From NCBI GenBank assembly GCA_964539115.1, contig CAZIHY010000015.1, positions 1-31,093 on the forward strand: a stretch of DNA of 31,093 bases, written 5' to 3'. Shown piece after piece: positions 16,398 to 23,566 of this stretch. The notes under the pieces are model-generated. The model saw nothing but the letters and a program-made list of their open reading frames with translations. It was not told where the DNA came from and made no database searches. The first letter of the stretch is position 1; each line of letters starts with the position of its first letter. Position numbers and translations under genes: made by a program. This DNA comes from CAKSXP01 sp964539115. GTDB lineage: Bacteria > Bacillota > Clostridia > Oscillospirales > Oscillospiraceae.

Positions 16398-17681
16398 TCA
16401 GCTTAGCAGAGCGTTCTCCAAATCGGACAGCATGATGCCCAGAGAAGTGATGCCGCCCTCGGCCAGGTACCAGATGCCAGGGTTCTCAAGAATGATAAGG
16501 TTGCCATTCTGGTAAGCGTCGGTTTTCATAATCAGTTCGTTCTCCATGATCTCCTGGGCCAACTGTGCGCCGTTGGTGCCGATAGCGGAGTCACGGTCCA
16601 TGACAAAGATATAATCGGGATTCAGAGACACGATAGCCTCAAAGGAGACCTCATTGCCGTGGGTGGGAGTCGTGCCGGTGTTTTCAGTGCTGTCGGCGTT
16701 GTCAGATCTGTCGGAATTGTCGGTGCTGTCGGTGCCGTCAGAACCCTCAGCACTGTCAGAACTTTCATCGCGGCTGCCGCGTCCGCCGCCTCCGCCGCCA
16801 CCGCTGCGCTCGCTGTTGTTCGCAGTAGCAGCGTCGGCGCCGATGTTGTTAAAGCCAATCTCATTGACGATCAGGGAGCAGCGGCCGTCGTTGCCAAGCA
16901 GGTTGAAGCTGCCGCTGGTGCTCATACCCAGCACACAGGTCTTGCCCTCAGCAAACTCAGCCAGGGCAGCGATGCGGGAGTCGTACTGTGCCAGCAGCTC
17001 GTCGACCTGCTCAGTTTCGCCGAAGATGGTGCCGATAGTTTTTGCGTTGGCGCGTATCGCCTCAACAAGGCCGTCGTCAGACACAGTGGTCAGACGAAGC
17101 ACGGTGGCTATCTCTCCGAGGGAGTCATAGTACTCAGCCATACGGCCGCCCATGAGGATCAGGTCGGGCTCACAGGCCATGACAGCTTCCAGGTCAGGCG
17201 TTTTGACAGAGCCGACAATGGGAAGGTTATCATTATAGGACTCGAGATATGGAAGGGTAATGGTCGGGGCGCCAACGACGCAGTCGCCCAGTCCCAGGTT
17301 ATCCAGAATATCCAGGTTTGCCAGGTCAAGGACTACAACGCGCTGGGGCTTATAGGGGACCGTGACCTCGATCTCAGCTCCGGTGCTGTCAACGCCAGTG
17401 ACGGTGACTTCGGTAGGCTCTTCCGCATCCGTGTCATCCTCNNNNNNNNNNNNNNNNNNNNNNNNNNNNNNNNNNNNNNNNNNNNNNNNNNNNNNNNNNN
17501 NNNNNNNNNNNNNNNNNNNNNNNNNNNNNNNNNNNNNNNNNGGCTCATTGGTATCATTGGAAACGGGAGTATCGGTAGTGTCGGCTGGGGTATCGCTGCT
17601 GGGAGCCTCGGTTGTGCTGCTGCATGCCGCGAGGCTCAGGATCATTATGGCTATGAGCAGCAGAGAAATAATTTTTTTCAT
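16398..17681 (-). CDS. Siderophore/iron ABC transporter binding lipoprotein (YclQ/FatB-like), spans a gap
   Basis: The ATG at 17679-17681 follows AAAGGAG. A lipoprotein signal ends in SLAACSST (lipobox LAAC), then a Ser/Thr/Asp-rich linker. The 100-N gap at 17442-17541 falls in this linker, so its true length is unknown. The binding domain has YKPQRVVVLDLANLDILDNLG, EPDLILMGGRM, MSTSGSFNLLG, NNIGADAATAN, then NEVSFEAIVSLNPDYIFVMD and IWYLAEGGI. This order is that of catecholate/petrobactin-type binding proteins. Between ADAATAN and THGNEVS there is an extra ~50-residue run of Gly, Ser, Asp and Thr (about 16665-16820), not expected inside this fold. It is the last gene of the iron importer operon. 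Confidence 0.88.
   Translation of the reverse strand: MKKIISLLLIAIMILSLAACSSTTEAPSSDTPADTTDTPVSNDTNEXXXXXXXXXXXXXXXXXXXXXXXXXXXXXXXXXXEDDTDAEEPTEVTVTGVDSTGAEIEVTVPYKPQRVVVLDLANLDILDNLGLGDCVVGAPTITLPYLESYNDNLPIVGSVKTPDLEAVMACEPDLILMGGRMAEYYDSLGEIATVLRLTTVSDDGLVEAIRANAKTIGTIFGETEQVDELLAQYDSRIAALAEFAEGKTCVLGMSTSGSFNLLGNDGRCSLIVNEIGFNNIGADAATANNSERSGGGGGGGRGSRDESSDSAEGSDGTDSTDNSDRSDNADSTENTGTTPTHGNEVSFEAIVSLNPDYIFVMDRDSAIGTNGAQLAQEIMENELIMKTDAYQNGNLIILENPGIWYLAEGGITSLGIMLSDLENALLS
17442..17541. other. Assembly gap 1 (100 N)
   Basis: Exactly 100 N, the conventional scaffold gap of unknown size. It falls in the repetitive Ser/Asp/Thr linker of the iron-binding lipoprotein, a likely cause of the break. 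The open frame across it is consistent but not proof of true size. Confidence 0.97.
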
Positions 17682-17725
17682 TGTTTACACTCCTTTAAAA
17701 AAGTACTGAAAAATGGGTAATGCGA

Positions 17726-18478
17726 TCAATAGTAGATTGACAGAGGTCTTCCTTCGATCTCCATAATCTCAAAATCTACGCCGTAAATTTGGGACAGATT
17801 TTCTTTTGTCATCACTTCCTCTACGGTTCCAAATTTTACAATTTTTCCGTTCATAAATGCGCAGATATAGTCGGAATAAAATGCTGCGTAGTTGATCTCG
17901 TGCAGAACCAAAATCACCGTCTTGCCCAGCTCGTTGCAGAGCCGACGGACGATCTTCATCATGTTGGACGCGTGGTAGATGTCCAGGTTGTTGGTGGGTT
18001 CGTCCAGAAGGACATATTCCGTGTCCTGGGCGATGACCATGGCAATATACGCCCGCTGCCGCTGGCCGCCGGACAGCTCATCAATGAACTGGTCCTGGAT
18101 ATTCTCCAGCTCCATGTAGGCGATGGCCTGGTCAATGATCCTTTCGTCCTCATCCGTGTTGTGTCCGGCGGAATATGGAAAGCGTCCAAACGTAACAAGC
18201 TCCCGGACTGTCAGCTTCATCTGGATGTTATTGGTTTGGGTCAGGATAGCCAGACGTTTGGCCAACTCCTTGCTCTTCCATTTGGATATATCCTGCTCCT
18301 CGAAGTTGACTGAACCGCTGTCTCGGCTTATCAGCCGGGATATGATGCCCATGACAGTAGATTTGCCCGCGCCGTTTGGGCCGATAAGAGATGTCACTTT
18401 GCCCTTTGGAATCTCAAAGCTGACGGAGTCGACAACGGTTTTTCCATCATATTTTTTTACCAGATCTTTTACTTGCAT
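17726..18478 (-). CDS. Siderophore ABC transporter ATPase (YclP/FecE-like)
   Basis: 250 residues, the standard length for a FecE-type ATPase. Walker A is GPNGAGKST near residue 34, the Q-loop is LTQTNN, the signature is ELSGGQRQRAYIA, Walker B is YVLLDEPTNNLDI, and the switch histidine lies in VILVLHEINYA. AAGAAGGTG precedes the ATG. It powers uptake through the two adjacent FecCD permeases and delivers ferric siderophore handed over by the lipoprotein encoded 44 bp downstream. Operon order permease, permease, ATPase, binding protein matches Bacillus yclNOPQ. Confidence 0.95.
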   Translation of the reverse strand: MQVKDLVKKYDGKTVVDSVSFEIPKGKVTSLIGPNGAGKSTVMGIISRLISRDSGSVNFEEQDISKWKSKELAKRLAILTQTNNIQMKLTVRELVTFGRFPYSAGHNTDEDERIIDQAIAYMELENIQDQFIDELSGGQRQRAYIAMVIAQDTEYVLLDEPTNNLDIYHASNMMKIVRRLCNELGKTVILVLHEINYAAFYSDYICAFMNGKIVKFGTVEEVMTKENLSQIYGVDFEIMEIEGRPLSIYY

Positions 18479-18481
18479 AGT

Positions 18482-19459
18482 TCACACCTTCTTGTTGGAC
18501 AAAAGCAGATATAGAAAATAGATACCGCCGAATACGCTGATAAAAACGCTGATTGGAACAGCGTAATGATAGACACGCTCCACTATGAGTTCGCCGCCTA
18601 TCAAAACCGCCATGCCAAACAGGGTGGAGCCCAGGATGAGCTGCCTGTGCCGGTAGGTCTTCAGCAGCTGACGGGCCAGGTTTGCCATTATAAGGCCCAG
18701 AAATGATATGGGGCCTACCATAGCCGTGGCAACGGCTATGCACAGCGTAACTCCCATAAGCAGCTTGCGGATGCACTTGTCATAGTCAATACCCAGGTTG
18801 ATAGCCTGCTCCTTGCCCAATGAGATGACGTCCAGCAGGGCCAGCTCCTTCCTCAGCATGAATATAATCGCCGCGAGAACCACCAGGGAGGCAACAATTA
18901 CCTCCGAATTGACATTTTCAAAGCTTGCAACCAGTGTTTCCAGCAGACTGTCGTATTCATTAGGATCCATGATACGTGTCATAGTAGTTTGAATGCTGGA
19001 GAATAATGAGGTAAGTACAGTGCCGATGAGCAGGATATACAGAACGTTGTGGTGGGTTTTCTCAAACAGATAACCATAAACGATGGTGGCGATAACGGCC
19101 ATCAGTATCAGGTCAACGGCAAAAGCGAGATTGCTGTTGGTGGCTAAGATGCTGGTGGAACCCGCGACAAACACCACCGCGGTATGTATCAGGGAGTACA
19201 GTGAGTTCATGCCGAGCAGGCAGGGTGTTACTATCACGTTGTTGATGATGGTTTGGAATACAAGGGAGGCACCGCCGATGGCAAAGGCTGTGATCAGCAT
19301 GACAACCAGCTTCGGAAAACGCAGCTTCATAGAGAATCTGAATAGCTTGGAGTTGCCGAAATTGACCGCATAAAACATATATCCAACGGCGCACAGCAGT
19401 ACAATGACCGCCAGAATGATCAATTTTCGCTGGTTAGCGCGGACTGCCTGACTGTTCAT
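18482..19459 (-). CDS. Siderophore ABC transporter permease, FecCD family (YclO-like)
   Basis: 325 residues with about nine to ten membrane segments. Family signs are MKLRFPKLVVMLITAFAIGG with the conserved R-x-P-K region, NNVIVTPCLLGMNSLYSLIH, and the C-terminal GPISFLGLIMANLAR and GGELIVERV loops that contact the ATPase. The ATG overlaps the end of the upstream permease gene by four bases and the stop lies 3 bp before the ATPase start, so the operon is tightly packed. It is intact, unlike its partner permease. Confidence 0.94.
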   Translation of the reverse strand: MNSQAVRANQRKLIILAVIVLLCAVGYMFYAVNFGNSKLFRFSMKLRFPKLVVMLITAFAIGGASLVFQTIINNVIVTPCLLGMNSLYSLIHTAVVFVAGSTSILATNSNLAFAVDLILMAVIATIVYGYLFEKTHHNVLYILLIGTVLTSLFSSIQTTMTRIMDPNEYDSLLETLVASFENVNSEVIVASLVVLAAIIFMLRKELALLDVISLGKEQAINLGIDYDKCIRKLLMGVTLCIAVATAMVGPISFLGLIMANLARQLLKTYRHRQLILGSTLFGMAVLIGGELIVERVYHYAVPISVFISVFGGIYFLYLLLSNKKV

Positions 19460-20521
19460 TTCGCGTCTCCTCCTTTCACCGCGGCGACTGCGGCGGTACG
19501 GCCGCTATTGCGGTCGGAACCCAGACGGATCGCCTTACGGCCGTGGTTCAGCCTATAGAGCAGCATTGCAATAAAGACGATACTGCCCACGATGCCTATG
19601 ATCAACTCGATTGGAAGCTCATAGGGGGAGATTATTGCACGTCCGATCATATCGCACACCAGAACGAAGATAGCTCCAAAGAGGGCGGTGTCTACGAGCG
19701 TGCCGCGTATCTTGTCGCCCTTGAACATTGCGACAAGGTTAGGTACGATCAGGCCTATGTAAGAAATGGATCCGACGACGACCACCACGGATGCAGTGAT
19801 CATTGCGGCAATGCTCAGCCCGAGAAACAGCACAAAGTTATAATGGACGCCGAGGTTTTTGGAGAAATCCTTACCCATGCCAACGATGTTGAAGTGGTTG
19901 GCAAATACGAAGGCAAGTATGACGAGCGGCACTACCCTCATACCGGCCGCGCAGAACCATGGAGAAGTGCCCCACCAGCCAGGTGGACAGCGCCTGGCTC
20001 ATTTCATATTTATATGCGAAATAGTTGGTGACACCGGTGATAACGTTGCTGAACATGATACCCACCAGGGGGACCATTACTGTATCCTTAAATTGGATGC
20101 GCTGGATGAACCAGACGAAGATCCAGGTGCCGGCAATGGAAAAGACAAAGGCTAAGAGAGCCCGTCCCCAAAGAGTTGAACTGGGCATGAACAGCAGTGC
20201 CAGCAGGATGCCGAACTGCGCTGAAGAAATGGTCGCGCCCGTGGTGGGGGATACGAATTTGTTCATACACAGCTGCTGCATGATGAGTCCGGCGACGCTC
20301 ATGCCCACACCGGTGCACAGTATGGCCAGCAGCCTGGGCAGACGGGAAATCAAAAAAATCTCGACCGTTTCCATATCACCGCTCAGCAATGTGGCCGGCG
20401 TGATATCCAGTACCCCAACGAACAGAGACCAGATGGCCAAAATGACCAGAACGGCCGCGAGAAAAATCGTTAATCCGTACTTCTTAATAGCGGTTTTCTC
20501 CTTTCTTATTCTGGTTAGCAT
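19456..20521 (-). pseudogene. Siderophore ABC permease, FecCD family (YclN-like), frameshifted
   Basis: Two overlapping frames together make one FecCD permease of about 355 residues. Frame 1 runs from the ATG at 20521 through FLISRLPRLLAILCTGVGMS and FVSPTTGATISSAQFG to HFSMVLRGRYE. The protein then continues in the next frame as VVPLVILAFVFANHFNIVG, SISYIGLIVPNLVAM and the C-terminus at 19456. The switch lies near 19936-19937. Relatives usually have a few more residues after GRYE, so a short deletion that is not a multiple of three fits best. It lies in ungapped sequence, but an assembly or read error cannot be excluded. All other genes of the operon look intact, which argues for an error or a very recent mutation. 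Confidence 0.85.
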
Positions 20522-20566
20522 TGGCTAATTGGCGCGCAAAAAAATAAAAAGTTAGTCCATTCTAAC
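20514..20566. promoter_or_regulatory. Two GTTAG-N6-CTAA(C/T) dyads before the siderophore operon, candidate operator
   Basis: GTTAG (20551-20555) and CTAAC (20562-20566) form an inverted repeat with a 6-base centre. A second, GTTAG (20514-20518) and CTAAT (20525-20529), has the same spacing 37 bp away and overlaps the permease start codon. The upstream dyad contains a TAGAAT that could be a -10 on the minus strand. The half-sites recall DtxR/IdeR boxes (GGTTAG..CTAACC), but the centre is wider, so the regulator is uncertain. Confidence 0.4.
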
Positions 20567-20574
20567 CTATAGAT

Positions 20575-20631
20575 AAAAAAACACGCGCGGTGTGTTAAAA
20601 CTGGACTTACATGTTTAACACACCGCGCGTT
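20575..20631 (-). terminator. Intrinsic terminator reading leftward, upstream of the siderophore operon
   Basis: A 16-bp perfect stem forms between CGCGCGGTGTGTTAAA (minus strand, from the gap edge) and its complement at 20584-20599, with a loop of about 14 bases. It is followed on the minus strand by T7 (A-run 20575-20581). It would end the transcript from the MFS gene and the following ORF before the iron operon begins. The arm ends 2 bases from gap 2, so the stem may be longer than seen. Confidence 0.8.
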
Positions 20632-20731
20632 NNNNNNNNNNNNNNNNNNNNNNNNNNNNNNNNNNNNNNNNNNNNNNNNNNNNNNNNNNNNNNNNNNNNN
20701 NNNNNNNNNNNNNNNNNNNNNNNNNNNNNNN
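20632..20731. other. Assembly gap 2 (100 N)
   Basis: Exactly 100 N. It removes the C-terminal end of the ORF at 20732-21113 and sits beside the long inverted repeat at 20584-20631, which may have stopped the assembler. Confidence 0.97.
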
Positions 20732-21113
20732 TATAACTGGCAGCTTCCTGTCTCTGTTGCTGGAGCGCCTTGATCTGTTCTTTGATTTTATGGCGCTCAT
20801 CTGAGCTGTGCGATGAATTTAACTGTGCATAAAGTTCTTTGAGCTGCCGGGTCATCTGCAAGTATACCTCGTCGAATACCGGCTTGCGGAAGTCTGTTCG
20901 TCGCAAGGGGGCAATAAGCTTTTCGTTTCCTATACTCAATTCGAACTCACGCCATTTGTCCAAAACAGCTTTATATTTGCTCCACAGTAATGCGTCCTCT
21001 TCCTAAGCCATTGCCAGCGAGAGACGATGACCGATGCGCTTGGCATCACGCTGGAAGCGCTGCCGGTTGTGGTAATGCCATTTTTTTGCTGCTGTTTCTG
21101 TCTGTTTTTCCAT
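20732..21113 (-). pseudogene. Unrecognised ORF with an in-frame TAG, C-terminus lost in gap 2
   Basis: The ATG at 21111-21113 follows GTGGGGAT, 31 bp after the MFS stop. The first 36 residues (basic, RQRFQRDAKRIGHRLSLAMA) end at a TAG (complement of 21003-21005). The same frame then stays open about 90 codons to the gap: EEDALLWSKYKAVLDKW, then RTDFRKPVFDEVYLQMTRQL and KIKEQIKALQQQRQEAASY, helical and coiled-coil-like. Reading TAG as a residue (CAG to TAG would be Gln) gives one continuous protein of at least 127 residues. No good ribosome binding site lies after the TAG. I do not recognise the family. It could be a point-mutated pseudogene, a sequencing error, or a readthrough/recoded gene. 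Confidence 0.5.
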
Positions 21114-21144
21114 ATTATTTTTATCCCCACAGCCTGTTCCGGCA

Positions 21145-22386
21145 TCAGTTTTTGGTTTTATCCATGGCCCGGAACACAAAGGACAAGATAAAACCGAGGA
21201 CAGCCAGTACGACTGCAACCAGGAATGCGGGACGGTAGGATCCAGAGGAATGGAAAATACTGCTCATGATCATAGGCCCGATGATACCAGCGGCAGAGAA
21301 GCCTATGAACATAATGCCGTAGTTGACACTGGAATTCTTGGAACCGAACTGTCCGGCCGTAAAGCTGGGGTAGACACCCATAAATGCACCGAAGCACACG
21401 CCGATCAGGCAGATGCCGATATAGAACAATACAGCGATACCGCTTCCGCTTATGTACAGAAGGATCAGGGCGACGATCGCGGCCACAAAAACAGAGGTCA
21501 GCGTATTTATGCAGCCGATACGGTCAGATATATAGCCTGCCAGTATGCGGCCAAAGGTATTAAATAGAGCCAGCACGGAAACCACAATAGCAGCCGCTGC
21601 AGGAGTCATACCGAGCATGGTCTGTGCGACACTGGAAGCCTGGGAAATGGACATCATACCGAAGACCGCTCCAAAGAACAGCATTACGATCATCACATAG
21701 AAAATAGGCGAGGACAGCATGCCCTTCCAATCCTTGTCCGGAACGGCGGCACTGACGCTTTTCTTTGCCGCGGGAGGCGTCCAGCCTGCCGGCACGAATC
21801 CGTCTGGACATTTTATAATGAACTGGGAGCAGACGCCGACTATAACAACGATAATGACACCAAAAATTATAAACGCCTTGGAAACTCCGACATAGTTGAT
21901 GAGCGAATTGGCAAGCGGCGGAATGATGACGGAAGAAATACCATAGGAGGCCGTGGCTATGCCGCCGATCAACCCCGCCTTATCCGGGAAAAACTTGACC
22001 GAGTTGCTGATGGTGCAGCCATAGGCAAGTCCCATCGCAAGACCGCTAAGAATGCCGTAGCCCAGAATGAGCATGCCAACACTGCTTGCCAGCCCGCAGA
22101 CGATAAAGCCCAGCCCAAACAGAACGCCGCCGGCGAAAATAACCCACTTGGGTCCAAGCTTCTGATTGATGAATCCGCCCGCGATCAGAGTTATGAAGCC
22201 ATCACCGTTACCGATGGAAAATACGATGGCCAGATCGGCGGCCGTCAATGTCACGCCCTTCAGTTCGCTCAGATGTTCCGCCATAGGCGAGGCAAAGACG
22301 CTCCATGCGTACAGAGCGCCTATACAGAGGTTGATGAGGCAGCTGGCGATCAGTACGATCCAGCGTCGTTTGGTCAGAGCGGCATT
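21145..22386 (-). CDS. OFA-type major facilitator transporter, N-terminus lost in gap 3
   Basis: At least 413 residues. Beyond the first internal ATG (22284), the frame continues to the gap as RRWIVLIASCLINLCIGALY then AWSVFASPMAEH. This is the typical first membrane helix of the OFA (oxalate/formate antiporter-like) MFS group, so only a few residues and the start codon are missing. About twelve membrane segments follow. GLAMGLAYGCTISNSVKFFP and GRILAGYISDRIG are the MFS A-like loops of the two halves. OFA members move small carboxylates (oxalate, formate, lactate, pyruvate); the substrate here is unknown. It is divergent from a LysR regulator. Confidence 0.9.
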   Translation of the reverse strand, partial: NAALTKRRWIVLIASCLINLCIGALYAWSVFASPMAEHLSELKGVTLTAADLAIVFSIGNGDGFITLIAGGFINQKLGPKWVIFAGGVLFGLGFIVCGLASSVGMLILGYGILSGLAMGLAYGCTISNSVKFFPDKAGLIGGIATASYGISSVIIPPLANSLINYVGVSKAFIIFGVIIVVIVGVCSQFIIKCPDGFVPAGWTPPAAKKSVSAAVPDKDWKGMLSSPIFYVMIVMLFFGAVFGMMSISQASSVAQTMLGMTPAAAAIVVSVLALFNTFGRILAGYISDRIGCINTLTSVFVAAIVALILLYISGSGIAVLFYIGICLIGVCFGAFMGVYPSFTAGQFGSKNSSVNYGIMFIGFSAAGIIGPMIMSSIFHSSGSYRPAFLVAVVLAVLGFILSFVFRAMDKTKN

Positions 22387-22486
22387 NNNNNNNNNNNNNN
22401 NNNNNNNNNNNNNNNNNNNNNNNNNNNNNNNNNNNNNNNNNNNNNNNNNNNNNNNNNNNNNNNNNNNNNNNNNNNNNNNNNNNNNN
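22387..22486. other. Assembly gap 3 (100 N) in the MFS-LysR divergent control region
   Basis: Exactly 100 N. The missing part must hold the first residues of the MFS protein, about 20 residues of the LysR helix-turn-helix and both promoters, so the real gap is probably longer than 100 bp. Confidence 0.95.
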
Positions 22487-23323
22487 CGAGAGGCGGCCCG
22501 GCGGCTTTCTGTGGCTCAGTCCTCTGTCAGCCGCGCTATCAGAGAGCTTGAAAAGCAGATGGGCGTCATGCTTTTTCAGCGCAGTCAGCACGACATTTCC
22601 CTCACAGAGGCGGGTAAAGCATATCTGCCATATGCAATGGACATCCTTGCCACTTCCAAAGCAGGGCGGTTTGTGGCAAAGCGTACCCAGGACGGAGAGG
22701 ACAAGCATATTTCTATCGCTCTTGTGTCCACGTCTAGTGCGATCCTTATGGAGTGCCTTTCCCTGTTTCAGGCTAAATGTCCGGACGTAGTGGTGGACAT
22801 AAGCTACAACAGCGGCTCCGAACAGCAGGTGGCGCTGACTGAGAGCCGATTTGACTTCTATTTCTGCCATGAATCTATGATGCCTGTAAATGACCAGTTT
22901 GAATATGTGATATCCCACAGGGACACATTGGTGCTCGTGGTTCCCACAGGGCATAGGCTGGCTGGAAAGCCGCTGGATTTTAATGAGCTTAAGGAAGAAC
23001 GTTTCATTACGGTCTCGGAGAGCAGCGGTTCTTTGCTGTACAACCAGATATCGGAGATTTGCTTGAGCAACGACTATCATCCCAAAATCGTTAACCGGTA
23101 TGACAAAGCGGAGACAGTATTGATGTCGGTCAGCGCAGGTCTGGGAGTGGCGATCCTTCCCAAGGTGCTGCCAACTATTTTCTGGCCGGAGAGGGTAGAG
23201 ACGATTCCGATCCCCAATGCTAATACGGAAAGGCCCTACATAATCGCCTGGCCCAAAAAGATAGACAACCCCAGCGCCCTCGAGTTTTTGAAGATTGTGC
23301 AGGAAAAATTCGTTAAGAAATAA
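22487..23323 (+). CDS. LysR-family transcription regulator, N-terminus lost in gap 3
   Basis: 278 visible residues. The sequence enters in the DNA-binding domain at REAARRLSVAQSSVSRAIRE then LEKQMGVMLFQR, the recognition helix and wing of LysR proteins. A linker helix and a periplasmic-binding-like effector domain follow (ISIALVSTSSAILMECLSLF; DFYFCHESMM; VLVVPTGHRLAGKPL; SVSAGLGVAILPKVLP). About 20 residues are missing at the start. LysR regulators usually control the divergent neighbour, here the MFS transporter, in response to its substrate or a metabolite of it. The effector is unknown. The gene ends before a strong hairpin at 23369-23408. Confidence 0.92.
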   Translation, partial: REAARRLSVAQSSVSRAIRELEKQMGVMLFQRSQHDISLTEAGKAYLPYAMDILATSKAGRFVAKRTQDGEDKHISIALVSTSSAILMECLSLFQAKCPDVVVDISYNSGSEQQVALTESRFDFYFCHESMMPVNDQFEYVISHRDTLVLVVPTGHRLAGKPLDFNELKEERFITVSESSGSLLYNQISEICLSNDYHPKIVNRYDKAETVLMSVSAGLGVAILPKVLPTIFWPERVETIPIPNANTERPYIIAWPKKIDNPSALEFLKIVQEKFVKK

Positions 23324-23368
23324 AGCATGCGTATAGTGAACAGTTCCGGCAAAAACGGATGCAAACAA

Positions 23369-23408
23369 AAAGCCCCCTATGTAGGAAAATAGCTACATAG
23401 GGGGCTTT
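23369..23408. terminator. Hairpin after lysR, terminator-like on both strands
   Basis: AAAGCCCCCTATGTAG (23369-23384) and CTACATAGGGGGCTTT (23393-23408) form a 16-bp perfect stem with an 8-base loop, 45 bp after the LysR stop. Plus-strand T's are few (CTTT); on the minus strand the stem is followed by a T5 run and TGTTTGC, so it can also back up termination of bmp. Confidence 0.8.
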
Positions 23409-23500
23409 GCCATGTCAGAGAGACAGGGGATGAAGAAACAGTTAGGAACAAACGGTGTCACAAATAACGAAAACCTGGCAGCGGAGGATGGAACAGGTAC

Positions 23501-23536
23501 AAAAAACAGGGCCACCTTCCATCCGGATGGTGGCCC
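23501..23536 (-). terminator. Intrinsic terminator of the xpt-bmp operon
   Basis: GGGCCACC (23509-23516) pairs with GGTGGCCC (23529-23536). On the minus strand the stem is followed by CTGTTTTTTG (A-run 23501-23506). It lies 31 bp after the bmp stop, so the lipoprotein is not co-transcribed with the distant nupOPQ genes. Confidence 0.85.
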
Positions 23537-23566
23537 GAGAAACGTTATTTATTAAATAGTTTCGTA

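Noticed and set aside
20584..20631. Long inverted repeat at the gap edge as a transposon end
   Set aside because: The T7 run on the minus strand makes an intrinsic terminator the simpler reading. No transposase or target duplication is visible.
23412..23555. Possible 47-codon plus-strand ORF with a GGGGG stretch before its ATG
   Set aside because: Its start uses the arm of one terminator and its body contains another (23501-23536), which would explain the bases better than coding. The translation resembles nothing known.
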